A DNA stretch of 33,488 nucleotides from Coriobacteriia bacterium. Its GTDB lineage: Bacteria; Actinomycetota; Coriobacteriia; WRKU01; WQUG01. The stretch is from contig WQYT01000014.1 of the NCBI GenBank assembly GCA_009781115.1, positions 1 through 33,488 on the forward strand. Reading direction: 5' to 3'. Position numbers and translations under genes: made by a program. The notes under the pieces were generated by a model that worked only from the letters and a program-made list of their open reading frames with translations, was not told where the DNA came from and did no database searches. Within the stretch, counting starts at the first letter, position 1. Every line of letters starts with the position of its first letter. Below are positions 1-8,940 of the stretch, in pieces.

Positions 1-1
1 A

Positions 2-895
2 AAGTTGATGAATGATGCTAAACCTCGAGTAGGTGGAGTATCTGGAAACATGATGGACAATGGTCTTGCTGACGGCGATGGCGACGTGATCGTTTATTCT
101 TGGGAAAACCAATTAATAGAAGTGAATGCCAATGGTACAAATAGGCGGGTGCTTGCAGATGATCAGTCCTCGCATATTTGCATATCAGGTGACTGGATTT
201 ACTATAGAAAAATCGGCGACACATCTGATCCTGTAAATGGTATTTATAAGATTAAAAAGAACGGAAGCGAAAAAACACAGATTACATCCGACACCACACA
301 ATCAATCTATGTTGTTGGTGATTGGCTTTATTATAATAATTGGTCATATACTACTGATATTTGTCGCATAAAAACTGATGGAACTGGTAAAGAAACTCTA
401 TATACTGGTCGATATGATTGTTTATCTACTGATGGCAAGCACCTGTATTTTGATGATTTTAGCAAAAATGTCTATATTAAAGCGCCCATGAACGGAGGTG
501 AGTTTGAGATATTAATTCCGAGCGCATGGGAGGAAATATTAAGCAATGGCTGGATTTATTATATGGACGGTAGGGATTATAAAAACTATAAAATTAAAAC
601 CGACGGTACGGGAAAAGAGCTGTATGAAAATGTCAGCTATGTGGATTACTTTTTAGCGACGCATGATTTCAATTTTTACGGGCGGGAAAAAGCTGATAAT
701 TATACGGGTGAGGCATCAAAATTCTTCACAGGAAACGTTGCTGGCCGATGGATTGCGGGAAATAGTATTGTTTATTTAGAAGAAACATACGATCAGAATG
801 ATACCGATCCTTATAAAAATCCAATTGCACAGACACTTTTTGTTGGCAACATTTCGACTGGAAAACTAATTCTCTTAGAACACAAGGAGTATTAA
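2..895 (+). CDS. DUF5050-like beta-propeller protein, probably 5'-truncated by the window
   Basis: The protein is built from repeats of about 40 residues with the pattern GDWIYY...IYKIKKNG...Q/L, for example GDWIYYRKIGDTSD, GDWLYYNNW and NGWIYYMDG followed by KIKTDGTGKE. This is typical of DUF5050 or KWG-like propellers found in secreted or membrane-anchored proteins of Gram-positive bacteria. The open frame reaches the left edge. The first possible starts (TTG at 5, ATG at 8) have no convincing ribosome binding site. No signal peptide or membrane segment precedes the first blade, so the N-terminal anchor most likely lies upstream of the window. Family members are usually extracytoplasmic and have no assigned enzymatic role; a binding or structural function is only a guess. 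Base composition is more AT-rich than the housekeeping genes to the right. The stop is TAA at 893-895. Confidence 0.6.
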   Translation, partial: KLMNDAKPRVGGVSGNMMDNGLADGDGDVIVYSWENQLIEVNANGTNRRVLADDQSSHICISGDWIYYRKIGDTSDPVNGIYKIKKNGSEKTQITSDTTQSIYVVGDWLYYNNWSYTTDICRIKTDGTGKETLYTGRYDCLSTDGKHLYFDDFSKNVYIKAPMNGGEFEILIPSAWEEILSNGWIYYMDGRDYKNYKIKTDGTGKELYENVSYVDYFLATHDFNFYGREKADNYTGEASKFFTGNVAGRWIAGNSIVYLEETYDQNDTDPYKNPIAQTLFVGNISTGKLILLEHKEY

Positions 896-1052
896 GCAGA
901 AAATCACCGGGCGATTGTTACTTCTTTGAAGGGTTTTCAAATCATAAAATGATCGATGTGGACGTTGCTGATATATCGACAAAACTCACTTGCTACGGCT
1001 CCAACTCGTCAATCAATATCTTGCAGCCAGAGTGGATGTCAGGGCGCCACGC

Positions 1053-1058
1053 TATAAT
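1053..1058 (+). promoter_or_regulatory. Candidate -10 box upstream of the restriction endonuclease gene
   Basis: A consensus TATAAT lies 38 bases before the XamI-like ATG, in the 201-base gap after the DUF5050-like gene. No good -35 is seen at 16-18 bases: GAGTGG at 1030-1035 is poor, and TTGCAG at 1021 is 26 bases away. The call therefore rests on the -10 alone. It would drive the restriction-modification pair. Confidence 0.35.
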
Positions 1059-1096
1059 AGAGCCATGATAATCTTGGTTGAAAGGCAAGCATCTCG

Positions 1097-2062
1097 ATGG
1101 GCGTAAATAACTGCACTCCGGAAAAATGGAAAAGCGACATAGCCGCCTCCACTGATTACTATAACAAGTGGTTTCTTGAGTTTGCGCCAGAGACCTTTCG
1201 TAATGTTCGAACACAAGCAACATCACGCGTTACTGAAGCGCTTAAATACACCGATAATCTAACGTCGCTTACGGTGAACTCTCTGCTTGAACGACCTGAG
1301 ATACTTCCGATTTTACGTATGTCTACCTGTCCGCCGCTTGCGCGCGATAGACTTGCGGGCTTGGCAGGTGTTACAAGGTCTTTGATTAACAGCATGGAAG
1401 ATAAGGATCAGCCCAGGTTGCCTCCGCGAATGAAGAAATCAGAATTGGAGAAAGGTCTGAGCAAAATTGTCGATATCATTCAGCAGATGATCGACCCTGA
1501 TATTTTCATTTGGTTCGAAGATTATTGCGGGTATAGCGAGGAGGACATCTGGCGCGCATCAACTGTTGTGGCCGATCGGCTTTGCGGCTCAGACGCTAAT
1601 CCTATAATCAGAAATGAGCAGGAGCGCCGCCAGCTTGCTCTGGTACAGGAATTCTTAGAGAAACATGGATACAAGCAAGCTTCTCTGCCATCTGGCGCCA
1701 CTTTTAAAGATTTAAAACTGGGTGAGTTTTCGTTCAGGCTTAACGTGCCTGGAAAGCTTATTGATGGTGCTACGGTTAATATTCCTGTTGACATTGTTAT
1801 CAAACGTAGGGGTGACGATCCAGCAGCCTTTCCACTTCTTTTCGAGGCTAAGTCGGCTGGTGATTTTGCCAATGTTAACAAGCGACGCAAAGAGGAAGCT
1901 AATAAGCTTTCGAACCTTAAGAATGCCTATGGTGATACTGCCGGGCTTAACCTGTTTCTTTGCGGCTATTTCGATTCAGGGTATTTGGGTTACGAAGCAG
2001 CCGAAGGCTGTGACTGGGTGTGGGAGCATCGGATTGATGATCTGGAGCAGTTTGGGATATGA
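1097..2062 (+). CDS. XamI-family type II restriction endonuclease
   Basis: The protein has 321 residues. It is recognised from blocks I know from the XamI restriction endonuclease family, including LRMSTCPPLARDRLAGLAGV, MEDKDQPRLPPRM and VADRLCGSDANPIIRNEQE. XamI itself cuts GTCGAC. A PD-(D/E)xK-type catalytic pattern is visible as D232 in the IPVDIVIK strand, followed by E250 and K252 in LFEAKS. The stop overlaps the methyltransferase start by 4 bases (ATGA at 2059-2062), so the two are translationally coupled. AAAGG at 1081-1085 is a modest ribosome binding site for the ATG. Composition is more AT-rich than the core genes, consistent with horizontal acquisition. GTCGAC specificity for this protein is inferred from the family. 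The motif occurs in this window at 4184, 6235, 12407, 18488 and 21404, so the chromosome would need protection. Confidence 0.85.
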   Translation: MGVNNCTPEKWKSDIAASTDYYNKWFLEFAPETFRNVRTQATSRVTEALKYTDNLTSLTVNSLLERPEILPILRMSTCPPLARDRLAGLAGVTRSLINSMEDKDQPRLPPRMKKSELEKGLSKIVDIIQQMIDPDIFIWFEDYCGYSEEDIWRASTVVADRLCGSDANPIIRNEQERRQLALVQEFLEKHGYKQASLPSGATFKDLKLGEFSFRLNVPGKLIDGATVNIPVDIVIKRRGDDPAAFPLLFEAKSAGDFANVNKRRKEEANKLSNLKNAYGDTAGLNLFLCGYFDSGYLGYEAAEGCDWVWEHRIDDLEQFGI

Positions 2063-3594
2063 CGAGCGCGGCCGAACAAAGTCGTCAAAGCGCTCAGCTG
2101 AAGCTTGATTCTGCGCGCAGTATTGACTATCGCCGCAGGCTTGGACAATTTGCTACTCCTTTTGACTTTGCCTCTGAGCTTGCGTCATATGGTGTCTCTC
2201 TTGTGCACGAGGATAATATCCGCTTTCTTGAGCCAGCCGTTGGCACCGGCGCTTTCTATTCTGCTCTTCTTGCAACAGCTGGTGCTAAGACGGTTGAAAA
2301 CGCTGTTGGCTTGGAAATAGACCAGGAAGTGGCTCGCGCTGCTGAGAGTATCTGGGGCGATACATTACGGATAATGAATGAGGATTTTACCGACACTACT
2401 CCGATGCAACTGCGAGCAAATCTTCTCATCAGCAATCCTCCCTATGTGCGTCATCATTATATTGACGCCGGCAAAAAGTCCATACTGCAGAAAAAGATAA
2501 AGCAATCTTTAGGAATTAACCTTTCCGGACTTGCTGGTTTGTATTGCTACTTCATTTTATTGGCCCATGAATGGCTTGCTGACGGGGCAATATCTGGTTG
2601 GCTGATACCGAGCGAGTTCATGGATGTCAACTATGGCGCCGCCGTTAAAGAGTACCTTCTTAATCACGTGAAGCTCTTGAGGATTCATCGCTACGATCCA
2701 CGTGCAGTCAAATTTGATGATGCTCTGGTATCGTCTGCTGTTGTATGGTTTTCGAAAGAGACCACACCCGAGGATTATGAAGTGGAGTTTTCTTTTGGCG
2801 GGACTTTGGATGCTCCTGCGCTTTCCAAATCAGTTAGGCGTTCAGATTTGAAGCGCGAGAAGAAGTGGACTCGCTTTCCGGAATTGGAAGTTCGTTCCGA
2901 CGACTCGAAACATGCAAAAGTGAAAGACTCTTTTATTATCAAGCGCGGTATAGCAACCGGCGACAACAATTTCTTCATTTTGAATAAACCGCAAATCGAG
3001 AAGTATGGCTTGAAGTATGACTATCTCACTCCGGTTCTTCCGAGTCCGCGTTATCTGGATACGACCGAAGTGTTTGCGGACACAGATGGTAACCCGCTGA
3101 TTGAAAGCCCACTCTTTCTCGTTAATTGTGACCTGCCTGAACATCGGATAAAAGAGCTATACCCTGAGTTATATGCTTATCTGGCAACAGGGGTCGGCAC
3201 GGTTTCAGAAAGATATCTCTGCAAGTCTAAGAAGTTCTGGTATCAGCAGGAGCAACGAGAGCCAGCACCTATTCTCTGCACTTATATGGGCAGAGGAACG
3301 AAGGATTCTGAGCTGCCATTCCGATTCATTTTGAATCACTCGAAGGCTCTTGTGACGAACTCCTACCTGATGCTTTATCCTCGAGAGTCTGCTCCTGAAC
3401 TCTGCGGTGATAAATCATCGCCGATAAAAACAGTGTGGCACGAGTTGAACAGATTATCTCCTGACGCTCTCATTAGCGAGGGCCGTGTTTATGGAGGTGG
3501 CCTGAGAAAAATTGAGCCAAAAGAACTTGGCGAAGTTATATGCAGTTTCGCGTTCGGGCGCACTCAGCCGCAATTATTTCAAGGTGCTGGGTAA
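2059..3594 (+). CDS. N6-adenine DNA methyltransferase of the XamI-like restriction-modification system
   Basis: This 511-residue class I methyltransferase has the SAM-binding motif I FLEPAVGTGAF at about residues 56-66. The catalytic motif IV NPPY is at residues 126-129, which marks amino-methylation and here most likely adenine N6. An N-terminal GQFATP block, the usual motif X region of Eco57I/TaqI-type enzymes, comes before motif I. The C-terminal half (about residues 270-500) would be the target recognition region, with IIKRGIATGDNNFFI near its start. The gene overlaps the endonuclease gene by 4 bases, giving an R-then-M order. Its job would be to methylate the same site and protect host DNA. 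Specificity is inferred from the partner. No control (C) protein gene is present. Confidence 0.85.
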   Translation: MTSAAEQSRQSAQLKLDSARSIDYRRRLGQFATPFDFASELASYGVSLVHEDNIRFLEPAVGTGAFYSALLATAGAKTVENAVGLEIDQEVARAAESIWGDTLRIMNEDFTDTTPMQLRANLLISNPPYVRHHYIDAGKKSILQKKIKQSLGINLSGLAGLYCYFILLAHEWLADGAISGWLIPSEFMDVNYGAAVKEYLLNHVKLLRIHRYDPRAVKFDDALVSSAVVWFSKETTPEDYEVEFSFGGTLDAPALSKSVRRSDLKREKKWTRFPELEVRSDDSKHAKVKDSFIIKRGIATGDNNFFILNKPQIEKYGLKYDYLTPVLPSPRYLDTTEVFADTDGNPLIESPLFLVNCDLPEHRIKELYPELYAYLATGVGTVSERYLCKSKKFWYQQEQREPAPILCTYMGRGTKDSELPFRFILNHSKALVTNSYLMLYPRESAPELCGDKSSPIKTVWHELNRLSPDALISEGRVYGGGLRKIEPKELGEVICSFAFGRTQPQLFQGAG

Positions 3595-3755
3595 TTTTTT
3601 CGTGATTTTAAAAACGAATAAAGTGTGATCACTGTTCTTGGGGCAGAGGGGAGCGGGCTGCCGCATGTGGCTTATGTAGATACAGTATGTAATAATCTAT
3701 TAAGAGCCAGTGCTTTTATGGCACTTGACTTAACGTTTGCACGGGTATCTTTTGT

Positions 3756-3832
3756 GCGCCCATAGCTCAGCAGGATAGAGCGCGAGACTTCTAATCTTGA
3801 GGCCGGGGGTTCGACTCCCTCTGGGCGCACCA
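3756..3832 (+). tRNA. tRNA-Arg (anticodon TCT)
   Basis: A full cloverleaf can be drawn. The acceptor GCGCCCA (3756-3762) pairs with TGGGCGC (3822-3828). The D arm is GCTC/GAGC. The anticodon stem CGAGA/TCTTG holds the loop CTTCTAA, giving anticodon TCT. The T loop is TTCGACT. The discriminator is A3829 and the 3' CCA is encoded at 3830-3832. It reads AGA/AGG-type arginine codons. The last 21 bases of the gene (3812-3832) plus 8 flanking bases are repeated at 4001-4029. Confidence 0.95.
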
Positions 3833-4029
3833 ACTCCGATTAACTTGAACGGAGTCGAACCCATGGGCTGCGGAACGCCCGGAAAACAAGCCAGTGGCTT
3901 GTTTTCAGTGGAGCAGGGGCTATGCCCTCCAAAACAGCCCGGTGGGCTGTTTTGGGCCGAGCGTAGCGAGGTCTCCGTGGCTTGACGCAGCCAAGACACG
4001 CGACTCCCTCTGGGCGCACCAACTCCGAT
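3812..4029 (+). repeat. 29-bp direct repeats of the tRNA-Arg 3' end bracketing a 160-bp segment
   Basis: The 29 bases at 3812-3840 (T loop to acceptor of tRNA-Arg, CCA, and 8 bases beyond) recur exactly at 4001-4029. The offset is 189 bp. The second copy lacks the 5' part of the tRNA and cannot be a working tRNA. Duplicated tRNA 3' ends are the classic footprint of site-specific integration, but the segment between carries no integrase and only two hairpins. It is either a tiny element or the scar of a larger one. Confidence 0.8.
3871..3960. repeat. Twin REP-like hairpins between the tRNA-Arg direct repeats
   Basis: Hairpin 1 has perfect 11-bp arms at 3882-3892 and 3896-3906 with a 3-base loop (AGT). 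Hairpin 2 has perfect 12-bp arms at 3929-3940 and 3944-3955 with loop GGT. The hairpin 1 module, with flanks CGGAACGCCCG on the left and AGTGGAGCAG on the right, is closely matched at 23241-23290. It is therefore a dispersed element and not just a local terminator. Confidence 0.7.
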
Positions 4030-4072
4030 CAAACAAGAAGCTTTTCGTAACAATTATTAATTTTTGGTTATG

Positions 4073-4101
4073 TTGACAAATTAGAATCCCTACGGTAACG
4101 T
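4073..4101 (+). promoter_or_regulatory. Candidate promoter of the large surface protein gene
   Basis: A perfect -35 hexamer TTGACA (4073-4078) is followed after 17 bases by TAACGT (4096-4101), a weak -10. It sits in an AT-rich stretch right after the second tRNA repeat and about 70 bases before the surface protein start. Confidence 0.45.
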
Positions 4102-4174
4102 GAAGTCGGGTGAGAGGCTGCATTGTGGGGGCGACCAATCTTATGAAAAATCTTAAAGAATGGGTGGGGGAAAC

Positions 4175-7100
4175 ATGCAACGTGTCGACGATTTCGCTAT
4201 TGAAAGGTTTTTGGAGCAAGACAGGCTCAGGAGAATAGCAACAATAGTTCTGGTCCCTTTGCTGACGATTGCGGTTCTTGTAACGGTCGCACTGTCGATC
4301 AAAACAGGGCTGGCGGCTTCTGGCGACGCGTGGGATCTGAACAATTTTCTCACGATGTTTACTCTTAAAGACGCGAGTAACGCCACAATTTTCTCGGTTG
4401 ATAATGAGGGGAATGTGACAGGGGATCCTACTGTTGAGCCTGATACCAACTATTCCATACAGATGAATTTCGATGCAGTGCCGGGAGGTATGCAATTTGG
4501 CGTCAACAGTTCAGGCGTGCTTACCTACACGATTCCTCAGCAACTGACGGTCATGGACACCACGTCAAATGTGCCTATCTATGATTCGACACTCAGCCAC
4601 GATCAGATCGGTACGTTTACGATCGCTGGAAATGTGGTGACGGTTACTCCTGATCCAAGTTACACCACGGAGGATTCGCCCGCGTGGCTGTTCTGGTCTC
4701 ATGATCAAAATTCCCACTTTACCATTCAGGCAAATGCCTCGTTTGTGTATTCTGGTGACGGAGACCAGCAGTCGGTCGATGTCAATTTTGGCAGCGACAT
4801 TGAACAGCAGATCATCATCAAGCCGACGCCGGGTGATATCACGGTCAGCAAAACTTTAACTGCTTACAATACGGTGACCCACACCACGGACGCCAGTATC
4901 ATTATCACGGCAAGCAGCGGCGCCTCGGACGTGATCGAAACACTGACGGATAACTACGCGCTGGGGTCTTATGTCAATCAAGCTAATCCCGGAAACATTG
5001 ATTTTGACCCCACTGCACCGGGCGCCTTCACGATAACCCATATCTCTGCCGACGGACAGACGACAACACAGATCACCAGCTATACTGTCACGCAATCCTC
5101 AGGCGCATCCATACTTTTTGGCACAGCCGACCAATTCATAATTACCCTCAATCCCACCGTTACCCTCAGTCCCGGTGACAAGCTTATTCTTAAATATACG
5201 CTTAAAGTCAAAGACCAATTCATTATCAACCAGCTTGCTTCAGATAATAATACGGACGAGAATGTAGGTTATGGCGGCTGGATATCAAATGACATTTATG
5301 TGCATGGTCATGACCGCCTGAATAATACGCTGGATAAGCAGGCGAGGGCAGATACTTATACCAATGCTTATATGCTTTCGAAGTCCGGTGGCGCCATAGA
5401 TAGCGCGGGTACAGCAGTTGAGTGGACCGCTACCATAGGCGACGGATACTCCAGTTTGGCCGGCGTACCAATCACCGATACGCTGACGCCGACAGATCAG
5501 AGGTTTACCGGCACGCTCTCGGCTGATCTGTATTACAACAATGATGGCGTCTTGATGAAGATGGGCACGGAAACCTTTGCGACCGCGGCAAACGGGACTA
5601 CGACCGCCGTATTTGTTGCCGCGTCAGACGTGACGGTAACGGGCGCAGATACGGGCTCCGGCGCTGGTTCGATCACCTGGAATGACAACGCCATGACCTA
5701 TACGCCGCCGACTGCGCTTAAGGTAAACGGCAATCCGGTGGTGCAGGTCAAGCTGTCTTATACGACAACGCTGCCTGTCGCTACTACTCAAAACCCTACT
5801 GCTACCATCAAAAATACCATCAAAGTAACCCAGCTGGGTGTTGAGACGCAGGCGGTCGGGACCTTTACTCCGTCGTCTTCCAGCAGTTGGAATATCACGA
5901 AACAAGGACAGCTCAAGGCAGATGCGGACGGCGCGTACATGCAGTACACGATTCTGGCAGAAGTGCCGTCGGTCTACTATGGCAACAACTTTTATCTTAC
6001 GGATTCAGTAGGTGGTCAAAATAACGGCAGAATCAACGTTATGTATTACGACCTGGACCCTGCGGCTGAGGTGGCCCAGATAGGTCAAACTGGCACCGCC
6101 ACAGTTGACATGAACCGCTTACTGAACCAGGACGGGCTGAGCGTGAGCGTCTATGACTTGACCGGTACGGGCGCTCTCTCTGGTAAAAGCGGCGGACCCA
6201 CTATCGACAGTTTGAATACGAGTGGCCTGGATTTGTCGACGCTGGCTCCGTATGCGGTGTCGCAGACAGCATTTGACACAGCTGCGCCGACTTACAGCGG
6301 CACGCCGGTAAAGGGCCAGGCGCCTGCCGCGTCCACTATGAATTCAAACGGTTCATGGAACGTATTGCCGACGTTTGGATCTAACAGATCAGACTGGACG
6401 ATGACGTTTGGCAGCCTCCCGACAACGACGCCCGGTAGCGTGGTCGCGAGTTCAAACGGCGCAGGCAGCGAGTGGCCCGTTAACGGGGACAGCCTGTTAG
6501 CCGTCACGTACAAGGTGTATATGTCATCCCCGTCGATCGACAACGAAAACGGCGCCTGGGGCTCTCCGAGCGTTAACAGCGGCTATAGTTCTAACTTTAT
6601 CGATCAGTATTCCTATAACGCCAATCCCCTGTATAACACCGCATATATAAATACCAACGGGACAGCGCTGGGGACGCAGTATGGCAACCCCGGATTGATA
6701 GCCAAGAAATGCAGCCCTTCCTGGGACTATGCGCCTCCGACGAGTTCTGCCGCTCTGCCGATCGCAAGCCCCTACTTCAGTTCTGACGGGCAGTATTACT
6801 TCCCGTATCAAACGGATTTCATGATGCCTTATCTGACCGACCTCGAAAAGGCGCCGGTCTATACTGACACGTTTGATCCGGATCTTACCTTTGACAAATC
6901 GGATCCTAATAGCTACTGTTACGTCGCTCTGCACTATCAGCCCGTCAAATACCTTCAAGTCTATGATATGTTGATCACGGTTCCAGCAAACGATCCTGCC
7001 ATCACTGAGAGCGGATCGACGTTCTCCCTTGATTTCGCGGCGCTTGCAACTGATCCCAATGTTAAAGCCGCTCTCTATTCGCGCAATAACCAAGACTGGC

Positions 7101-8818
7101 CGCTTGATTACCGCGACAGCGCGCTTATAGACGGTCAGCCGTCGTTTACGGGCGCAGGTTCGCCTCAGGCCTGTTATAACTACCTGAAAAATACGGTAAT
7201 AGCGACCAATAACCCCACCATTGCGCCACATATGCCAGCTGACTGGTACAGCTTGAACAGCAGTACCGCGAGTTATAACTCATTTAGGGATAATAACGCC
7301 ATTGGTACCTGTTTAAATCTTCCTCAATATACGACCGCGGTGAACGCGAATCCCTATTGCGACGGCGGTGTGGTGGGTTATTCGGTGGACTATCTCCTGA
7401 CGTTTGCGACCGGAAAAACCTTACCTGCCGACATCCTGGACGGTGGCGATAACGCCAAAGATCTTAGCAATGTCGTTAAAGTAGCGCTACAACCCCGGGG
7501 ATGCGCGACTTTTGACTTGAGCGGGGATAATTCGACGCCGTTTGTAGTCAAACCGATAGGTAAAGCCATGCCGACGACAACGGTCGATACGAATAACGGC
7601 AATGTGGTAGACGTCAATATCAACCTCAATCCCTATGCGATAGCGGTGGCTAACGGCGCCGGTACCATTTATGAGGCGGTTGACACCATGTCATCAAATC
7701 TGATGTACGTACCGGGGACGCTCCATGTCTATCAGATAACCCCTAATCAGGGAAACGCCGACGTCCTTTTGCTGGGAAGCGGCGGTCCGCCGGTTGCGGC
7801 ACCAACGAACGCCCCCCGGGCAAACTGGTATGAAAAGACGATGATAGAACTGACACCGTCCCAGATGGACGCGATCCAGAACCTGATCACCACAGGAGAG
7901 CCAATCCCGGCTTCTGATCAATACACCTATTACGTGGATACGGCGGGAGATTACGGGGCGAAGGTTCCGGGAAACATCTACTTCTATCTGCCGGATGGCG
8001 CTCAGTTTGAGATCGATTATCAGTCCCTGGTTGAGGCCAGTCCTGGTCAGACAGTCAGCTTCACGAATGCGATATCGATCACCGGTACGAGCTATACGTA
8101 CCAGGCTGACGGCACCGATATCAAGATACTTAACGCCAGCGGTTCCGGTGACAGCAGCAATCAGTCGATCACGCTGGTGAAAAAAGACAGCGAGGACTCA
8201 AGCAAAGTACTCGACGGCGCGATATTTGCGCTCTATGGGCCTAAGCCGCGTTCGACGCCAGATGCGCCGCCCTCAAGTCTGGCGGCAAACGGCACAACCT
8301 ATGACGTCGAAAGCATTGGCACGACTCCGGCTGGCCTTGATTCTGCTACGGGCAAGATAAATATTCCGCTGACGGTCACCGGTCCTGACGGGCAGACGTA
8401 CTACTACTATGAGGCTGAGGTGACAGGCTCGGCGATGAACTCCAATGGCGCAAGCCCGGGCACATCAGGCCGGGTCGGCTTCGATCATCCGCTGTTGCTG
8501 TCTCAGCTCAATTGGACGTACCTCATAGACGAGCTTTTACCGCCTTCGGGCTATAAGCTGAACGATCCAGCGGCGACGCTTTTCGCGATGAATGGTTCAA
8601 CGCCTGCTGATAGTTCGGTCCCGATGCTGGGTTCATCAAACACCCTGACGGTGCAAGATGACGTGACTGGCGGACCGCTTTTGCCTGTGGCAGGCGCAGC
8701 AGGCATGACCCCCTTCATTGTCAGTGCGATAGTGCTGACAGCGATGCTTGCCCTGTTCTTTACGGGGGTGGCGATCAATAAAACCCGCAAACGGATGCGA
8801 GCTTTGAAATTGGAGTAA
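4175..8818 (+). CDS. Giant sortase-anchored surface adhesin with SpaA-like C-terminal domain
   Basis: The protein has about 1,547 residues. It opens with a basic stretch (RLRRIA) and one hydrophobic segment (IVLVPLLTIAVLVTVALSI) ending near GLAASGDA, which is a signal peptide. A very long Thr/Ser/Asn/Asp-rich extracellular region of beta-sandwich type follows, with DITVSKTLTAYNT near nt 4830 and VEWTATIGDGYSSL near nt 5420. From about nt 8160 a SpaA/Cna-B-like domain appears (SITLVKKDSEDSSKVLDGAI through LLPPSGYKL). Codons at 8681-8695 read LPVAG, followed by a hydrophobic helix and the basic tail NKTRKRMRALKLE; this is a cell-wall sorting signal with A in place of the usual T. I chose ATG 4175 because GGTGGGGG lies just upstream; an in-frame ATG at 4160 is the alternative. 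No sortase or other pilin gene is nearby. Adhesion is inferred. Confidence 0.8.
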   Translation: MQRVDDFAIERFLEQDRLRRIATIVLVPLLTIAVLVTVALSIKTGLAASGDAWDLNNFLTMFTLKDASNATIFSVDNEGNVTGDPTVEPDTNYSIQMNFDAVPGGMQFGVNSSGVLTYTIPQQLTVMDTTSNVPIYDSTLSHDQIGTFTIAGNVVTVTPDPSYTTEDSPAWLFWSHDQNSHFTIQANASFVYSGDGDQQSVDVNFGSDIEQQIIIKPTPGDITVSKTLTAYNTVTHTTDASIIITASSGASDVIETLTDNYALGSYVNQANPGNIDFDPTAPGAFTITHISADGQTTTQITSYTVTQSSGASILFGTADQFIITLNPTVTLSPGDKLILKYTLKVKDQFIINQLASDNNTDENVGYGGWISNDIYVHGHDRLNNTLDKQARADTYTNAYMLSKSGGAIDSAGTAVEWTATIGDGYSSLAGVPITDTLTPTDQRFTGTLSADLYYNNDGVLMKMGTETFATAANGTTTAVFVAASDVTVTGADTGSGAGSITWNDNAMTYTPPTALKVNGNPVVQVKLSYTTTLPVATTQNPTATIKNTIKVTQLGVETQAVGTFTPSSSSSWNITKQGQLKADADGAYMQYTILAEVPSVYYGNNFYLTDSVGGQNNGRINVMYYDLDPAAEVAQIGQTGTATVDMNRLLNQDGLSVSVYDLTGTGALSGKSGGPTIDSLNTSGLDLSTLAPYAVSQTAFDTAAPTYSGTPVKGQAPAASTMNSNGSWNVLPTFGSNRSDWTMTFGSLPTTTPGSVVASSNGAGSEWPVNGDSLLAVTYKVYMSSPSIDNENGAWGSPSVNSGYSSNFIDQYSYNANPLYNTAYINTNGTALGTQYGNPGLIAKKCSPSWDYAPPTSSAALPIASPYFSSDGQYYFPYQTDFMMPYLTDLEKAPVYTDTFDPDLTFDKSDPNSYCYVALHYQPVKYLQVYDMLITVPANDPAITESGSTFSLDFAALATDPNVKAALYSRNNQDWPLDYRDSALIDGQPSFTGAGSPQACYNYLKNTVIATNNPTIAPHMPADWYSLNSSTASYNSFRDNNAIGTCLNLPQYTTAVNANPYCDGGVVGYSVDYLLTFATGKTLPADILDGGDNAKDLSNVVKVALQPRGCATFDLSGDNSTPFVVKPIGKAMPTTTVDTNNGNVVDVNINLNPYAIAVANGAGTIYEAVDTMSSNLMYVPGTLHVYQITPNQGNADVLLLGSGGPPVAAPTNAPRANWYEKTMIELTPSQMDAIQNLITTGEPIPASDQYTYYVDTAGDYGAKVPGNIYFYLPDGAQFEIDYQSLVEASPGQTVSFTNAISITGTSYTYQADGTDIKILNASGSGDSSNQSITLVKKDSEDSSKVLDGAIFALYGPKPRSTPDAPPSSLAANGTTYDVESIGTTPAGLDSATGKINIPLTVTGPDGQTYYYYEAEVTGSAMNSNGASPGTSGRVGFDHPLLLSQLNWTYLIDELLPPSGYKLNDPAATLFAMNGSTPADSSVPMLGSSNTLTVQDDVTGGPLLPVAGAAGMTPFIVSAIVLTAMLALFFTGVAINKTRKRMRALKLE

Positions 8819-8839
8819 TCCTGACTTGAGTTTGACCGC

Positions 8840-8865
8840 GTCCTGGGGCAAACGTACCCCAGGAC
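8840..8865 (+). terminator. Stem-loop after the surface protein gene
   Basis: Perfect 9-bp arms GTCCTGGGG (8840-8848) and CCCCAGGAC (8857-8865) enclose an 8-base loop, 22 bases after the stop codon. No T-run follows, so termination efficiency is uncertain. Confidence 0.5.
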
Positions 8866-8888
8866 CGTGAGTCCTATTTGCCCGCAGC

Positions 8889-8930
8889 AGCAAGCGCAGC
8901 CCACGTGTGCCACTTGGGCCTGCGCTTGCT
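8889..8930. terminator. Long stem-loop between convergent genes
   Basis: Arms AGCAAGCGCAG (8889-8899) and CTGCGCTTGCT (8920-8930) are perfectly complementary. After one bulged C they continue into CCCA/TGGG, so the stem has about 15 bp and an 11-base loop. TCATTCCTTTT follows on the + strand. It probably terminates transcription of the surface gene, and perhaps also reads arriving from the convergent nitroreductase gene. Confidence 0.5.
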
Positions 8931-8940
8931 TCATTCCTTT

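Noticed and set aside
3725-3751. TTGACT/TATCTT promoter for tRNA-Arg
   Set aside because: The start point would fall inside the tRNA, so these hexamers cannot serve it.
3730-4053. A minus-strand frame across tRNA-Arg and its repeat reading GVGAPRGSRTPGLKIRSL
   Set aside because: It is the antisense translation of a tRNA-Arg gene, a well-known false protein in databases; the region is a tRNA plus hairpins.
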